Program-made: the position numbers and the translations under genes | Assembly: GCA_029565395.1 (NCBI GenBank) | Contig: JAKQOG010000088.1 | Span: forward strand, 26,732-90,731 | From: Candidatus Hydrogenedentota bacterium | Lineage (GTDB): Bacteria > Hydrogenedentota > Hydrogenedentia > Hydrogenedentales > CAILVY01 | Direction of reading: 5' to 3' | DNA length: 64,000 bases | Shown here: one piece after another, positions 1 to 7,948 of the stretch | Layout of the letters: each line of letters begins with the position of its first letter | Numbering within the stretch: the first letter of the stretch is position 1 | The notes under the pieces: generated by a model | Told to the model about the DNA's origin: nothing | The model's database searches: none | The model's input: the letters and a program-made list of their open reading frames with translations, nothing else

Positions 1-1215
1 TGCGCGTTTTGTTTGGAATGCCTCATCGCCGGATCGCGGATGCGGTATTTTGGTGAATTCATTTCCATTCCGCCGCAGGACGCCTTCCTGAATGCATAGT
101 TTCAAGAAATTGTCCAATTTGCGCGCATCCTCCTCATACACCATGTCCCGAAAGGTGTTTTGAAGGACGGTATGCACCCGGTATTCCAGCCGCTTGAGTT
201 CCTTTGCGCATAAAAAGACCCTGTCGCGGAAAGCGTGTTCGGTAAACGTGCGCGCGGGATAATAACGCAACATGCCGGCGAACAAATGGTCGTAGTTGAC
301 CGTGGTGTGCTGGTAGATATCCTTCATGTAACGCAACATGAGCTTGCGCGCCGCATCATTGAACAGTGAGGCGGGATCCATTTCCAGGTCATGCATGTCA
401 TGGAGGCCGCACGCCATGATTTCGGCATATTCCGGCGCATTCAAGTAATCCGCCACATCTATGGGGTCGCCCAGGGTAACGTCAATATCCGTATCCTCGG
501 AAAGAATGGTTCCCTCGACGGAGAGTTCTTCCAGGGCGCGTTTGCTCAGGTCTTGGGCAAAGCGCGTTCCCATGCGCAGCAGGATATTTTCATGGGCGCG
601 CATGGGGAAATAGGTGATGTTTACGGGCACGATGACGGTTCGTTTTCCCACGATTTCTTCAGCGGAAGTCAGCCCGAACATCTCAAGCGCCTTGGGAAGC
701 TCCTCCTTGTCCGGGCGTTCCAGGATGCATTGGATTTTATGCCGGTAAAATTCAGCGCGAAGCGCCAATACGGCCGCCCCTTTGTGCGGGGGGCGCCGCT
801 GGCCGTTGTTGTACACCTGGAAGAGGCCTTTATGATCCACCACCTTCTTGTCTTTAATCATGGCGCCTTCCGGGAAAATAATCCAAGGATGGAGCCCGTT
901 GAGGAGGGAACGGACGATGATTTTATCGCGGTCGGGGGCTTTAGTGGAGATCGAGCCGGTGGATTCCATGAATTTACCAATGCGTCCCGTGAAAAGCTCT
1001 GCCGCCGCGAGACTCATCACTTCCCGCCCCGTATGCTTATAAATGACGTAAGGCAGCAGGAGGGTTTCCAGACGGGTAAAATGGTTCACGGTAAAAATGA
1101 TGGCGGTATTGTCTTGAATGGCCGATGCATTATGCAGACGAACATCCGCCTTGATTATCTTCGAGGCAAGATCGAGCACCCATTTGGCCATCGATAACGA
1201 GAAGGTCGAAGGCAT
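1..1215 (-). CDS. PlsC/PlsB-like glycerolipid acyltransferase (3' end outside window)
   Basis: 405 codons are open to the left edge, so the C-terminus is missing. An acyltransferase motif block is visible: NHFTRLE at residues 44-50 and IIFPEG at 112-117, followed by a basic stretch (KDKK), as in glycerol-3-phosphate or 1-acylglycerol-3-phosphate acyltransferases that make phosphatidic acid at the inner membrane. The first motif is H-x4-E rather than the usual H-x4-D. The region after residue 150 has no motif I recognise. The ATG at 1215 is chosen because a TAA stands in frame just upstream and an AGGAAAGG ribosome site precedes it; the ATG nine codons in (1191) has no such site. The protein is already longer than a typical 240-residue PlsC, so a PlsB-like or fused form is likely. 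The exact substrate cannot be told. Confidence 0.72.
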   Translation of the reverse strand, partial: MPSTFSLSMAKWVLDLASKIIKADVRLHNASAIQDNTAIIFTVNHFTRLETLLLPYVIYKHTGREVMSLAAAELFTGRIGKFMESTGSISTKAPDRDKIIVRSLLNGLHPWIIFPEGAMIKDKKVVDHKGLFQVYNNGQRRPPHKGAAVLALRAEFYRHKIQCILERPDKEELPKALEMFGLTSAEEIVGKRTVIVPVNITYFPMRAHENILLRMGTRFAQDLSKRALEELSVEGTILSEDTDIDVTLGDPIDVADYLNAPEYAEIMACGLHDMHDLEMDPASLFNDAARKLMLRYMKDIYQHTTVNYDHLFAGMLRYYPARTFTEHAFRDRVFLCAKELKRLEYRVHTVLQNTFRDMVYEEDARKLDNFLKLCIQEGVLRRNGNEFTKIPHPRSGDEAFQTKRA

Positions 1216-1244
1216 AAAATACGCTGCCGCCTTTCCTTAATACT

Positions 1245-1613
1245 TCATTTCCTCGGATTTTGGAGCTTATACTCCGTCTTTGCTGTTTTCGCGGCATTAT
1301 ACACCACAAGGCGTCGCAGGTGCTCTTCGCTCTCGGTGTCAATTTTGGTGAATTCGATGGCGACGCCACTCTCACAGATGCGGGCCACCAAGCCTTCTGT
1401 GTTGATGGTGTGGAGTTCATCTCCTGCTTTTATGGAAAGGTGTACACGCACCCGATTGCCTACCGGTAGAGAACGCCATGTATCAAACAGCACCCCTTTC
1501 ATGCTTACGTCCCGCGCGGAACCTTCAAGTAGTATCCCGCTGGATAATCGGACTTGCATCTCGGCTACAATAGGGCTTCGGGTAGACTCACGCGCTTCGG
1601 TTTTTGTGGTCAT
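1245..1613 (-). CDS. PilZ-domain protein, putative c-di-GMP receptor
   Basis: A 122-residue single-domain protein. The segment ending in RDVSMKG (around residues 34-40) matches the D-x-S-x-x-G part of the PilZ motif, and Arg-rich positions lie upstream as expected for c-di-GMP binding. The rest is a six-strand beta barrel pattern (VGNRVRVHLSI, GLVARICESGVAIEF). PilZ proteins bind cyclic di-GMP and pass the signal to motility, secretion or polysaccharide systems. The start at 1613 has an AGGGAG site about 8 bases upstream. It reads into the acyltransferase gene with only 29 bases between, so the two may be co-transcribed. Confidence 0.8.
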   Translation of the reverse strand: MTTKTEARESTRSPIVAEMQVRLSSGILLEGSARDVSMKGVLFDTWRSLPVGNRVRVHLSIKAGDELHTINTEGLVARICESGVAIEFTKIDTESEEHLRRLVVYNAAKTAKTEYKLQNPRK

Positions 1614-2055
1614 AGCATGCTACTCCCTCTGGGTTGCGCCTTACCCGCGGATTGCTTACTATGCCGTTGCGTCCAAACGGCCTTTGTTAATAGGATATCA
1701 CAAAATTCGTCTTTTGGCTAGTAGGAGAGGAATCTACCAACAGGTCTTTAATAGGTCTTATGCCTTGGTTTTTGGGATTTTCGGTATTTGTATGACACCC
1801 TGGGGTGCATGACATAATGTGACATATGGCGGATTTTGACACGGCTAGAACCAATAAAATCAATTACTTACAACATACTGGGAAAACTAGGCGGATGGGT
1901 GAACCGGGTATAGACAGCCCAAACGGCTAAGCAGATTTGGAATGATTTCGTATTCGGGCTTTTCTGCGGATATTGACATCATTATATTATCATGATTGGC
2001 CCAAATAGGATCTCCGTGGCAACATAGTATAAAATGAGTTTGATGGAGTCCTGTC
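1614..2055. other. Intergenic region between divergent genes
   Basis: 442 bases, AT-rich, between the PilZ gene (minus) and the sigma-factor fusion (plus). It must hold promoters for both, but I see no convincing -35/-10 pair. The heptamer TGACATA occurs twice close together (about 1809-1827). The only open frames are short, lack a ribosome site and show no recognisable product. Confidence 0.5.
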
Positions 2056-5013
2056 ATGAGTCTATCGGACCAGGAAGTGTTCATGCGCTGGGCGGGCCGA
2101 AGGGATGCGGAAGCATTCTCTGAACTGGTTCGCCGCTATGCGGGGATAGTCTTTGCCACATGCCGCAGGGTATTGCGCAATGAATCGGATGCGGAAGAGA
2201 TCACGCAGGATTGTTTTGAGCAATTGGTTCTCTTCTCGGGAAAACCGCCCATCCATCCCGCAGCCTGGCTGCATGGCATGGCCACGAATAAATCGCTCAT
2301 GCGCATGCGTGCGGAAGAACGCCGCCGCCGCCGTGAACAGGAGTATGCCGTTTTACGTGCCAACGCGCATGAGGTTACCTGGAATGATATTGCCGGGTTC
2401 GTTGATGCGGCGATTCATGAACTCCCTGAGGCGGTGCGGGCGCCGGTGGTCATGCATTTCCTGGGAGGCAAGACACATGCGGCCATTGCCGAGGAGATGG
2501 GCATTCCCCGGCGCACGGTGAGTAATCGCATAGAACGGGGTGTTGAACTCCTTGGCGAGTCGTTGCGTCATCGCGGGCTGACGTTAACGGGCGCCTCCCT
2601 GGGCGTGTTCCTCTTTACTCATTTGTCGGAAGCGGAAACATTGCCAGAAACCGTAACGGCTGCTCTGGAAAAACTTGCGTTGGCGCATGCAGCAGGATCA
2701 CCTATTACCGCTTCCGGACTTTTGGGTGGTATTTTTGGGGCGAAGCAGGTAGCTGCAGCAACGCTTGTTGTGGTTGCGCTGGCTGCGGCAATTGGCATAA
2801 ATAAAATCGCGTATGCGCCAAGATCCTCTGGCGATCCGGCAACACCGGCGGTTTCGCAGATGGAAGGTGAAAAAACGGAGGGTGACACAGAGTCATTTTC
2901 CAGCGCGGATGCAAATGCCTCTTCCCTTGTCGACCTTTTCCATACTAGTGCCGGCATCGCCGGGAATGTACTTGATAAAACCATGATGTATCGTCCGGAA
3001 CAACTGGCGGCCGTGCAGTTTTCCACGCCGGAGGAATGGGGGGACAATAATAAGGTGGGCGAGGCGATAGTAAAGGCGAAAGTGATTGAGGAGGCGAATA
3101 AACCATTGTCCGGCGTGCTGGTGGTTGCCAAAGGCGAGGGAATCGTGCGGACGGCTGTGTCGGATGAAAATGGGCGATATCATATCGACAAATTGAAACC
3201 AGGTTCTTACGGCGTGCATGCGGAATGCCCCAGCGGTGCAATAGTGGGCGGCGACCATTCTGTTCAATCGCAGGATGTATCGGTGCAGCCGTTCGAGAAT
3301 AAAACGAATGTGGATTTTTCATTTCGGTTTAATGGACTCACGATCACGGGCCATGTGAAAGATACGGCAGGCAAGCCTATTGAAGGGGCGGCCATTGAAG
3401 TGAAACGCAACCCGGAGTGGCTGGGCCAATACAATGACAGCTATATGGAGCCTCTTTTAGGGATCACCGATTCAGAGGGTTTCTTTCAGATGACCGGATT
3501 AGCGCCGATGGACATACTCAGTGCCGGCAAATATCTTCATAATGGCGGCACGGAATCCGAAGTCATCTATGGTCTTTATGCGCGCGCGAAAGGGTATGGG
3601 CCCGCTGGGATTGGTGTGGTGGCCATTTCAGAAAATCTGGAACGCCAAGCCGAAATTTGGCTGACAGAATTGTTAAAGTTGCAAGAACGGTCGGGCGCCG
3701 GACGTCCTGAGGATATGGTAGTGAGAGCACCGGATGTTTTTCTCCCCCCCAGCACGGGCGACACAATCACCGGCATCGATTTTGTGCTTGAATCTGGCGC
3801 GTTGGTTTCGGGGAGGGTGATAGATACACGAGGGGTGTCTGTGGCCGAGAAGCATCTTTCCATGGGCTTTGAACGGCGGCCCGAAACTCCGCAGGCCGTA
3901 AAATGCGTTCCCATTCAACCCAAAGGGGTGACTACGGATGCGGAAGGACGTTTTTCGTTTATTGATGTTGCGCCTCAAACATATGTGTTCAATGTGGGGC
4001 GGGAGCATGACTACCAACGCACTCGCAATGATCCGCTTCAGGTGAATGCGGGCGATCACATTGAGAATCTTCAACTGGTGGTGGAATCCCTTGCGGATCG
4101 CGGGCAAATAAGCGGGATGCTTGTTGATGCAGTAACGGGAAATCCCCTGCGGAACGCCTCCGTAAAGCTTAGCAAATTGGAATCCCCTATAGAAAAAAAT
4201 CCGATCACCGGAGAGAAGGAGGTTGATGCGGAGCGCGGAACCTTTATCATCAGGAATATTACGCCGGGAACCGCCATTCTTGAATCCTCCGCAGAAGGCT
4301 ATTCGATGGTTGAGACCCCGGTGGAGATTATGGCCGGTGATAATCCTCCTATTACTGTTAAGTTGCCGCCCGGAGGGATTATCGAGGGAACCATTTCTTT
4401 CAATGGTGAGCCGATCAAAGGCAGTGTCTCCGCGCGGCGTGCGGATGGACAGGAATTGCTGATGGAGCACAATTGGAACCGTTCGTATGTCACGATGGAT
4501 ACGGATCCCAGCGGGAATTTTTTCATCAAACGGCTTCCGGGGGCGCAGTATTATGTTCAGATGGACGCGGCGCCTTATGAAGACGCCAGCATTCATGTGA
4601 CTTCGCTGGGCCAGGTTGGGGTGGTTGCGGGGCAAACCGCACGTCTTGATCTGAATGCCGTTTCGGGCACGGCAACAATTCGCGGAACGTTTATTCCAAG
4701 TGATCTCCATAGAAAGGGCTTTATGGAGCTTTTGGCGGGGGAATGGCAGGGGTGCGATTGGGACAATCCTGATGAAAAATTACAGCACTGGCTCGCTATT
4801 CGCGCCAAAAGAGATGAGATTTCCAAGCGGGTGGAATTTGAGTTTTCCCAACTATTGCCGGGCACCTATACGCTCCACGCGGAATGTTATTACCGAAAGG
4901 ATGAGCAGGAGGAGAGCTTAAGCGAACGGCCGCAAATCTGGCGGGTGATCAAGGTGCAGGAAGGCGCGGCATTGGAAATAATCCTGGAATTTCCCTCTTC
5001 CGAATTTGAATGA
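2056..5013 (+). CDS. Membrane-tethered ECF-type sigma factor with extracytoplasmic carboxypeptidase-regulatory-like repeats
   Basis: 985 residues. Sigma-70 region 2 spans about 5-90 (core ESDAEEITQDCFEQLVLF at 43-60) and region 4 about 118-172 with a helix-turn-helix (GKTHAAIAEEMG, then PRRTVSNRIERG). A single hydrophobic segment at 231-253 follows. The remaining 700 residues are repeated beta-sandwich units of the CarboxypepD_reg type, marked by the pattern V-x-D-x-x-G-x-P-[IL]-x-G-A and a later DENGRY- or DAEGRF-like turn (near 340-400, 420-500, 570-650, 680-850). Predicted topology puts the sigma domains in the cytoplasm and the sandwiches in the periplasm, so one polypeptide could be both sensor and transcription factor. 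No separate anti-sigma gene is adjacent. ATG 2056 has GGAG 8 bases upstream. Confidence 0.85.
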   Translation: MSLSDQEVFMRWAGRRDAEAFSELVRRYAGIVFATCRRVLRNESDAEEITQDCFEQLVLFSGKPPIHPAAWLHGMATNKSLMRMRAEERRRRREQEYAVLRANAHEVTWNDIAGFVDAAIHELPEAVRAPVVMHFLGGKTHAAIAEEMGIPRRTVSNRIERGVELLGESLRHRGLTLTGASLGVFLFTHLSEAETLPETVTAALEKLALAHAAGSPITASGLLGGIFGAKQVAAATLVVVALAAAIGINKIAYAPRSSGDPATPAVSQMEGEKTEGDTESFSSADANASSLVDLFHTSAGIAGNVLDKTMMYRPEQLAAVQFSTPEEWGDNNKVGEAIVKAKVIEEANKPLSGVLVVAKGEGIVRTAVSDENGRYHIDKLKPGSYGVHAECPSGAIVGGDHSVQSQDVSVQPFENKTNVDFSFRFNGLTITGHVKDTAGKPIEGAAIEVKRNPEWLGQYNDSYMEPLLGITDSEGFFQMTGLAPMDILSAGKYLHNGGTESEVIYGLYARAKGYGPAGIGVVAISENLERQAEIWLTELLKLQERSGAGRPEDMVVRAPDVFLPPSTGDTITGIDFVLESGALVSGRVIDTRGVSVAEKHLSMGFERRPETPQAVKCVPIQPKGVTTDAEGRFSFIDVAPQTYVFNVGREHDYQRTRNDPLQVNAGDHIENLQLVVESLADRGQISGMLVDAVTGNPLRNASVKLSKLESPIEKNPITGEKEVDAERGTFIIRNITPGTAILESSAEGYSMVETPVEIMAGDNPPITVKLPPGGIIEGTISFNGEPIKGSVSARRADGQELLMEHNWNRSYVTMDTDPSGNFFIKRLPGAQYYVQMDAAPYEDASIHVTSLGQVGVVAGQTARLDLNAVSGTATIRGTFIPSDLHRKGFMELLAGEWQGCDWDNPDEKLQHWLAIRAKRDEISKRVEFEFSQLLPGTYTLHAECYYRKDEQEESLSERPQIWRVIKVQEGAALEIILEFPSSEFE

Positions 5014-5039
5014 CAGATGAAATTGAAAAATGCTAGAAT
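5010..5039 (+). promoter_or_regulatory. Possible sigma-70 promoter for the GspF-N mini-gene
   Basis: ATGACA (5010-5015), an 18-base spacer and TAGAAT (5034-5039). Each box differs from consensus at one position. It overlaps the last codons of the sigma-factor fusion and lies 38 bases before the next ATG. Predicted by eye only. Confidence 0.35.
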
Positions 5040-5077
5040 AACTTTCGCTAGTACATCAGGCTGTCAGCAGGAGAGCG

Positions 5078-5278
5078 ATGAATATGCCTACGTATGATTA
5101 TCACGCTATTCGCGCGGATGCAGACGCGGAGAAATCATTTGTGGGGGGCGTGGTGATAGCACGGGATCGTCATGATGCCAAGGCGAAATTACGGGAACAC
5201 GGCTTGAAGGCGACTATGCTCAAGCAGGCCCATGGGGTTATGGCCGTGATCAAATGGCTGGATGCGGATATCCGCTGA
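5078..5278 (+). CDS. Stand-alone GspF N-terminal-like mini-protein
   Basis: 66 residues. The opening MPTYDYHAIRAD, the central GGVVIARDRHDAKAKLREHG and the following LKATMLKQ closely follow the first 50 residues of type II secretion / type IV pilus inner-membrane protein GspF/PilC (consensus MPxYxYxA...G.....S...A...L...G..p..l). The two T2SSF membrane domains that should follow are absent: a TGA at 5276 ends the frame. AGGAG at 5069-5073 serves ATG 5078 (4-base gap) or ATG 5084 (10-base gap); the second gives the usual MPTY start. It lies 64 bases after the sigma fusion. The function is unknown; it may be a small recognition domain rather than a secretion part. Confidence 0.65.
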   Translation: MNMPTYDYHAIRADADAEKSFVGGVVIARDRHDAKAKLREHGLKATMLKQAHGVMAVIKWLDADIR

Positions 5279-5349
5279 GGGTATGGCTGAAATTTGGAAA
5301 AGACCTGTCGAATGCCTGATATAGTGTCAAGTCTTTATGTGAAAAACGG

Positions 5350-6060
5350 CTAAATCTTCGCCTTCAAGAGAACGCATTGCATGCCCTTAAAGGGCGCCCC
5401 CCCATTATGAAAAGTCATTCCGCCATAGGTGTAATTACTCATGGGCACATGGGTATGTCCAAAATAGACTTGCTTGACGCCGTCATCATAACTATGCCCG
5501 ATATCTTCCAGATAGGCGGAAATGCGTTTGGCAGTGCGCCGCCTGGGGAAAGCCAGGCGGGAGACAGTCACATGCGCGCCAGTTTTAAGGAGTTCATCAT
5601 AGACCCGGTTCCGGAGCGGGCCGCGCTTTTTGTGCCGATATAGCCGCCGCTCCCGATAGCGTTCTAGCTCTTCATGGGTCATTTTGCGCATGGCCACATC
5701 CCCATGCAGAAAAAGTGTGCTGCCTACGCGCAAGTAGTAGGGGTGCCAGGAAAGATTTGGGGTTTTCCGGGCCAGCTTATCCAAGGCATCGACAAAGATC
5801 TTGGCATGATCATGATTGCCTAAGTTGATGTGGAAGTGACACTTAGAACAACGCTTGGACAATTCCCGCAGGAAGGAGATTGCGCGTTCCACCGTGGCTT
5901 CCACGGAGTCCAGTGACGTCCATTTAAAGTCGAACGTATCCCCATTAAAGACAAACAGATCTGCGGTTTTGGCGACGTCGTGGATGGTTTCGAGCAACTC
6001 ATGCCATTGCGAACGGCGGCAAAACATATGCAGATCGGATACAACATAAGCCGATTTCAT
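5350..6060 (-). CDS. Calcineurin-like metallophosphoesterase, LpxH-like
   Basis: 236 residues. All blocks of the binuclear-metal phosphoesterase fold are present: SDLH (8-11), GDTFD (40-44), GNHDH (81-85), LHGD (118-121) and GHTH (201-204). Size and the order SDLH / NGD.FD / GNHD / HGD / GHTH resemble UDP-2,3-diacylglucosamine hydrolases (lipid A pathway) and related unclassified enzymes; the substrate is not certain. The frame could be extended to 6141, but ATG 6060 has AAGGAAGG upstream and begins exactly at the conserved beta strand, so it is preferred. It is divergent from the radical SAM gene, sharing about 100 bases of control region. Confidence 0.85.
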   Translation of the reverse strand: MKSAYVVSDLHMFCRRSQWHELLETIHDVAKTADLFVFNGDTFDFKWTSLDSVEATVERAISFLRELSKRCSKCHFHINLGNHDHAKIFVDALDKLARKTPNLSWHPYYLRVGSTLFLHGDVAMRKMTHEELERYRERRLYRHKKRGPLRNRVYDELLKTGAHVTVSRLAFPRRRTAKRISAYLEDIGHSYDDGVKQVYFGHTHVPMSNYTYGGMTFHNGGAPFKGMQCVLLKAKI

Positions 6061-6109
6061 GCGGAAAGAACCTTCCTTAGGGATTCGTGACTTACTAGAA
6101 TACATGGTA

Positions 6110-6133
6110 ATCATACCACATTTCGATACAAAA
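6110..6133 (-). promoter_or_regulatory. Possible promoter of the phosphoesterase gene
   Basis: On the minus strand the extended -10 TGGTATGAT has its hexamer at 6110-6115, with the TG at 6117-6118. A weak GTCACA lies about 18 bases upstream. This would give a leader of roughly 40 bases before ATG 6060. Predicted by eye. Confidence 0.3.
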
Positions 6134-6161
6134 TGTGACATCTTCTGGTAAGATAAAGACT

Positions 6162-7106
6162 ATGGCTGACTTGGATGCTATTATCTTTAACGTACAGAAG
6201 TTCTCCACGGAGGACGGACCAGGCATCCGCACCACCGTTTTTTTTAAAGGATGCCCGATGCGTTGTCCGTGGTGCCATAATCCTGAATCGCAGCAGTTTA
6301 AGCCGGAGGTGGTGTGGCATGGGGGACGGTGTTTGGGGGACCACGGCTGCATAGAGGTATGCCCGGAAAACGCCCTTTCGGCGGAGGCGGAGGGGATAGT
6401 GGTGGATCGAGGCCGGTGCAAGGGCTGTGCCAAGTGTGTGGCGTTTTGCCCTGCCTCGGCATTGGAGATCCATGGCCGGCATATTGGTGTGGAGGAGCTT
6501 TTTGAACGGGTTGCCCGGGATGCCGTGTTTTACCGGAACTCAGGCGGGGGCGTGACATTGTCGGGCGGCGAGCCGCTGGCCCAGGCCAAGGCGGTATTGG
6601 CGTTTATGCGTTTGTTGCGGGGAGCAGGCATTCACACGGCGTTGGATACCTGCGGGGTGGCCTCTGAGAGTGTTTTGAAAGAGGCGTTGGAATGGGTGGA
6701 TTTGGTGCTTTTGGATATCAAGACGGCGGATCTGGATAAACATCTGGCGTGGACGGGTGTGCCTTTTTCACGGGTGGAGAAGGCGGCACAAATTATTGAG
6801 GAGTCCAGAGTGCCGGTTTGGGTACGCACGCCGGTTATTCCGGGGTATACGGCGGAAGAAAATCTCATCCGCGGAGTTGCGCGTTTTGTCGCCGAAACAT
6901 TGCACCAGTGCGAGCGGCACGACCTGCTGGCGTTTTCCAATCTGTGCACCGCCAAATACAAGCAGCTTGGCATGTCTTTTGCCTTGTCGGGCGCCTCCTT
7001 GTTGGGCCCCGATGACATGATGCATTTGTGTGATGTAGCCCGGAATGCAGGCTCCCTGCATGTTCATTGGAGCGGCCCGATACGGCCTGCGGAGGTTTCA
7101 GTCTGA
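6162..7106 (+). CDS. Glycyl-radical-enzyme activase-type radical SAM protein
   Basis: 314 residues. The N-terminal block FSTEDGPGIRTTVFFKGC leads into the radical SAM motif C31-x3-C35-x2-C38 (CPMRCPWC), typical of PflA/HpdA-class activating enzymes. An inserted ferredoxin-like module follows: C57/C63/C67 (only three Cys, spaced CLGDHGCIEVCP) and a full CxxCxxCxxxC at 86-96. SGGEP near residue 137 is the SAM-binding loop. Such enzymes install a glycyl radical in a partner enzyme, but no glycyl radical enzyme lies in this window. A GTG at 6135 could extend the protein by nine residues; ATG 6162 matches the family start. Its TGA overlaps the ATG of the next gene (TGATG), so the two are co-translated. 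Confidence 0.85.
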   Translation: MADLDAIIFNVQKFSTEDGPGIRTTVFFKGCPMRCPWCHNPESQQFKPEVVWHGGRCLGDHGCIEVCPENALSAEAEGIVVDRGRCKGCAKCVAFCPASALEIHGRHIGVEELFERVARDAVFYRNSGGGVTLSGGEPLAQAKAVLAFMRLLRGAGIHTALDTCGVASESVLKEALEWVDLVLLDIKTADLDKHLAWTGVPFSRVEKAAQIIEESRVPVWVRTPVIPGYTAEENLIRGVARFVAETLHQCERHDLLAFSNLCTAKYKQLGMSFALSGASLLGPDDMMHLCDVARNAGSLHVHWSGPIRPAEVSV

Positions 7107-7915
7107 TGGGAATACATATTGAAGAGAAGTTGCATGCTGCATTGTCCGGAGACCGTACGCCAAAATTCCTTGCCACATTGGATGCTGCAGGCCGTCCGAA
7201 CTGTGTGCCAGTCATAACCCTTACCCCCCATGGAGAAGACACGCTGATTTTTGGTGAATTTTTCATGAATAAATCAAAAAAGAATCTGTTGGAAAATTCC
7301 AAGGTGGGCATTGCCGTAATCAATAGTGATTTTGTTGGGTGGAGCCTCAAAGGAGAGTTTCTGGGCTTTGAGACTACGGGGGAAAAAGTGGAACAAATAA
7401 ATCATCTGCCGATGTTTCGGTACAATGCGTACACTTCAATCCGCGCCGCCGGAACTATTCGAATTACCGATGTGTCGCCTTTGCCTGAACTCGGTAAGGT
7501 CCAACTATTAAGCGCCTTCGTGCGTGTTCGGGCCATTTCACCGTTCATTCGCGGAAGAAATGGGCAGCCGGCGTGTATGCCATTGCGGGTTCGGGAAAAG
7601 TTTATGCGATTGAATGCAGTGCGGGCCATGGCATTTCGGGCCGCGGATGGCGTTCCATGCGCATTTCCCGTGATGGCCTGTCTGGCGGCGGGCGCGAATC
7701 GGCTCGTGGTATCGGATTCCTTGTTTAAGAAGTACATGGGCGTGATTCCGGCGAACGCGGAGATGGCGGTTTCAATAATTACGATGGATCCGATTGCTTA
7801 TCAGGTGAAGGGGCGCTTTGCCGGAGTTCACTTGGGCATGGGGGTGGTGGAACTTGAGGACTGTTACAGCGCGTCTCCTCCGTTGCTCGGAGAACGGCTG
7901 AATCCGGTTTCCTAG
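7106..7915 (+). CDS. Pyridoxamine-5'-phosphate-oxidase-fold flavoprotein, tandem split barrels
   Basis: 269 residues. The opening part (PKFLATLDAAGRPNCVPVI, then IFGEFFMNKSKKNLLENSKV) is the classic FMN-binding split-barrel strand set of PNPOx-like proteins. A second, weaker copy appears after residue 165 (MAFRAADGVPCAFPVMAC, later AEMAVSIIT), so one chain may form a pseudo-dimer. The start at 7106 overlaps the stop of the radical SAM gene by one base and has GGAGG at 7091-7095. The tight coupling suggests that the flavoprotein serves or protects the same oxygen-sensitive chemistry. Substrate unknown. Confidence 0.75.
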   Translation: MGIHIEEKLHAALSGDRTPKFLATLDAAGRPNCVPVITLTPHGEDTLIFGEFFMNKSKKNLLENSKVGIAVINSDFVGWSLKGEFLGFETTGEKVEQINHLPMFRYNAYTSIRAAGTIRITDVSPLPELGKVQLLSAFVRVRAISPFIRGRNGQPACMPLRVREKFMRLNAVRAMAFRAADGVPCAFPVMACLAAGANRLVVSDSLFKKYMGVIPANAEMAVSIITMDPIAYQVKGRFAGVHLGMGVVELEDCYSASPPLLGERLNPVS

Positions 7916-7948
7916 AGGTTGATATATTGTTGAATAGGAGAATGATTC

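Noticed and set aside
3673..4710. 345-codon minus-strand frame
   Set aside because: Shadow of the beta-sandwich part of the sigma-factor fusion; no recognisable protein.
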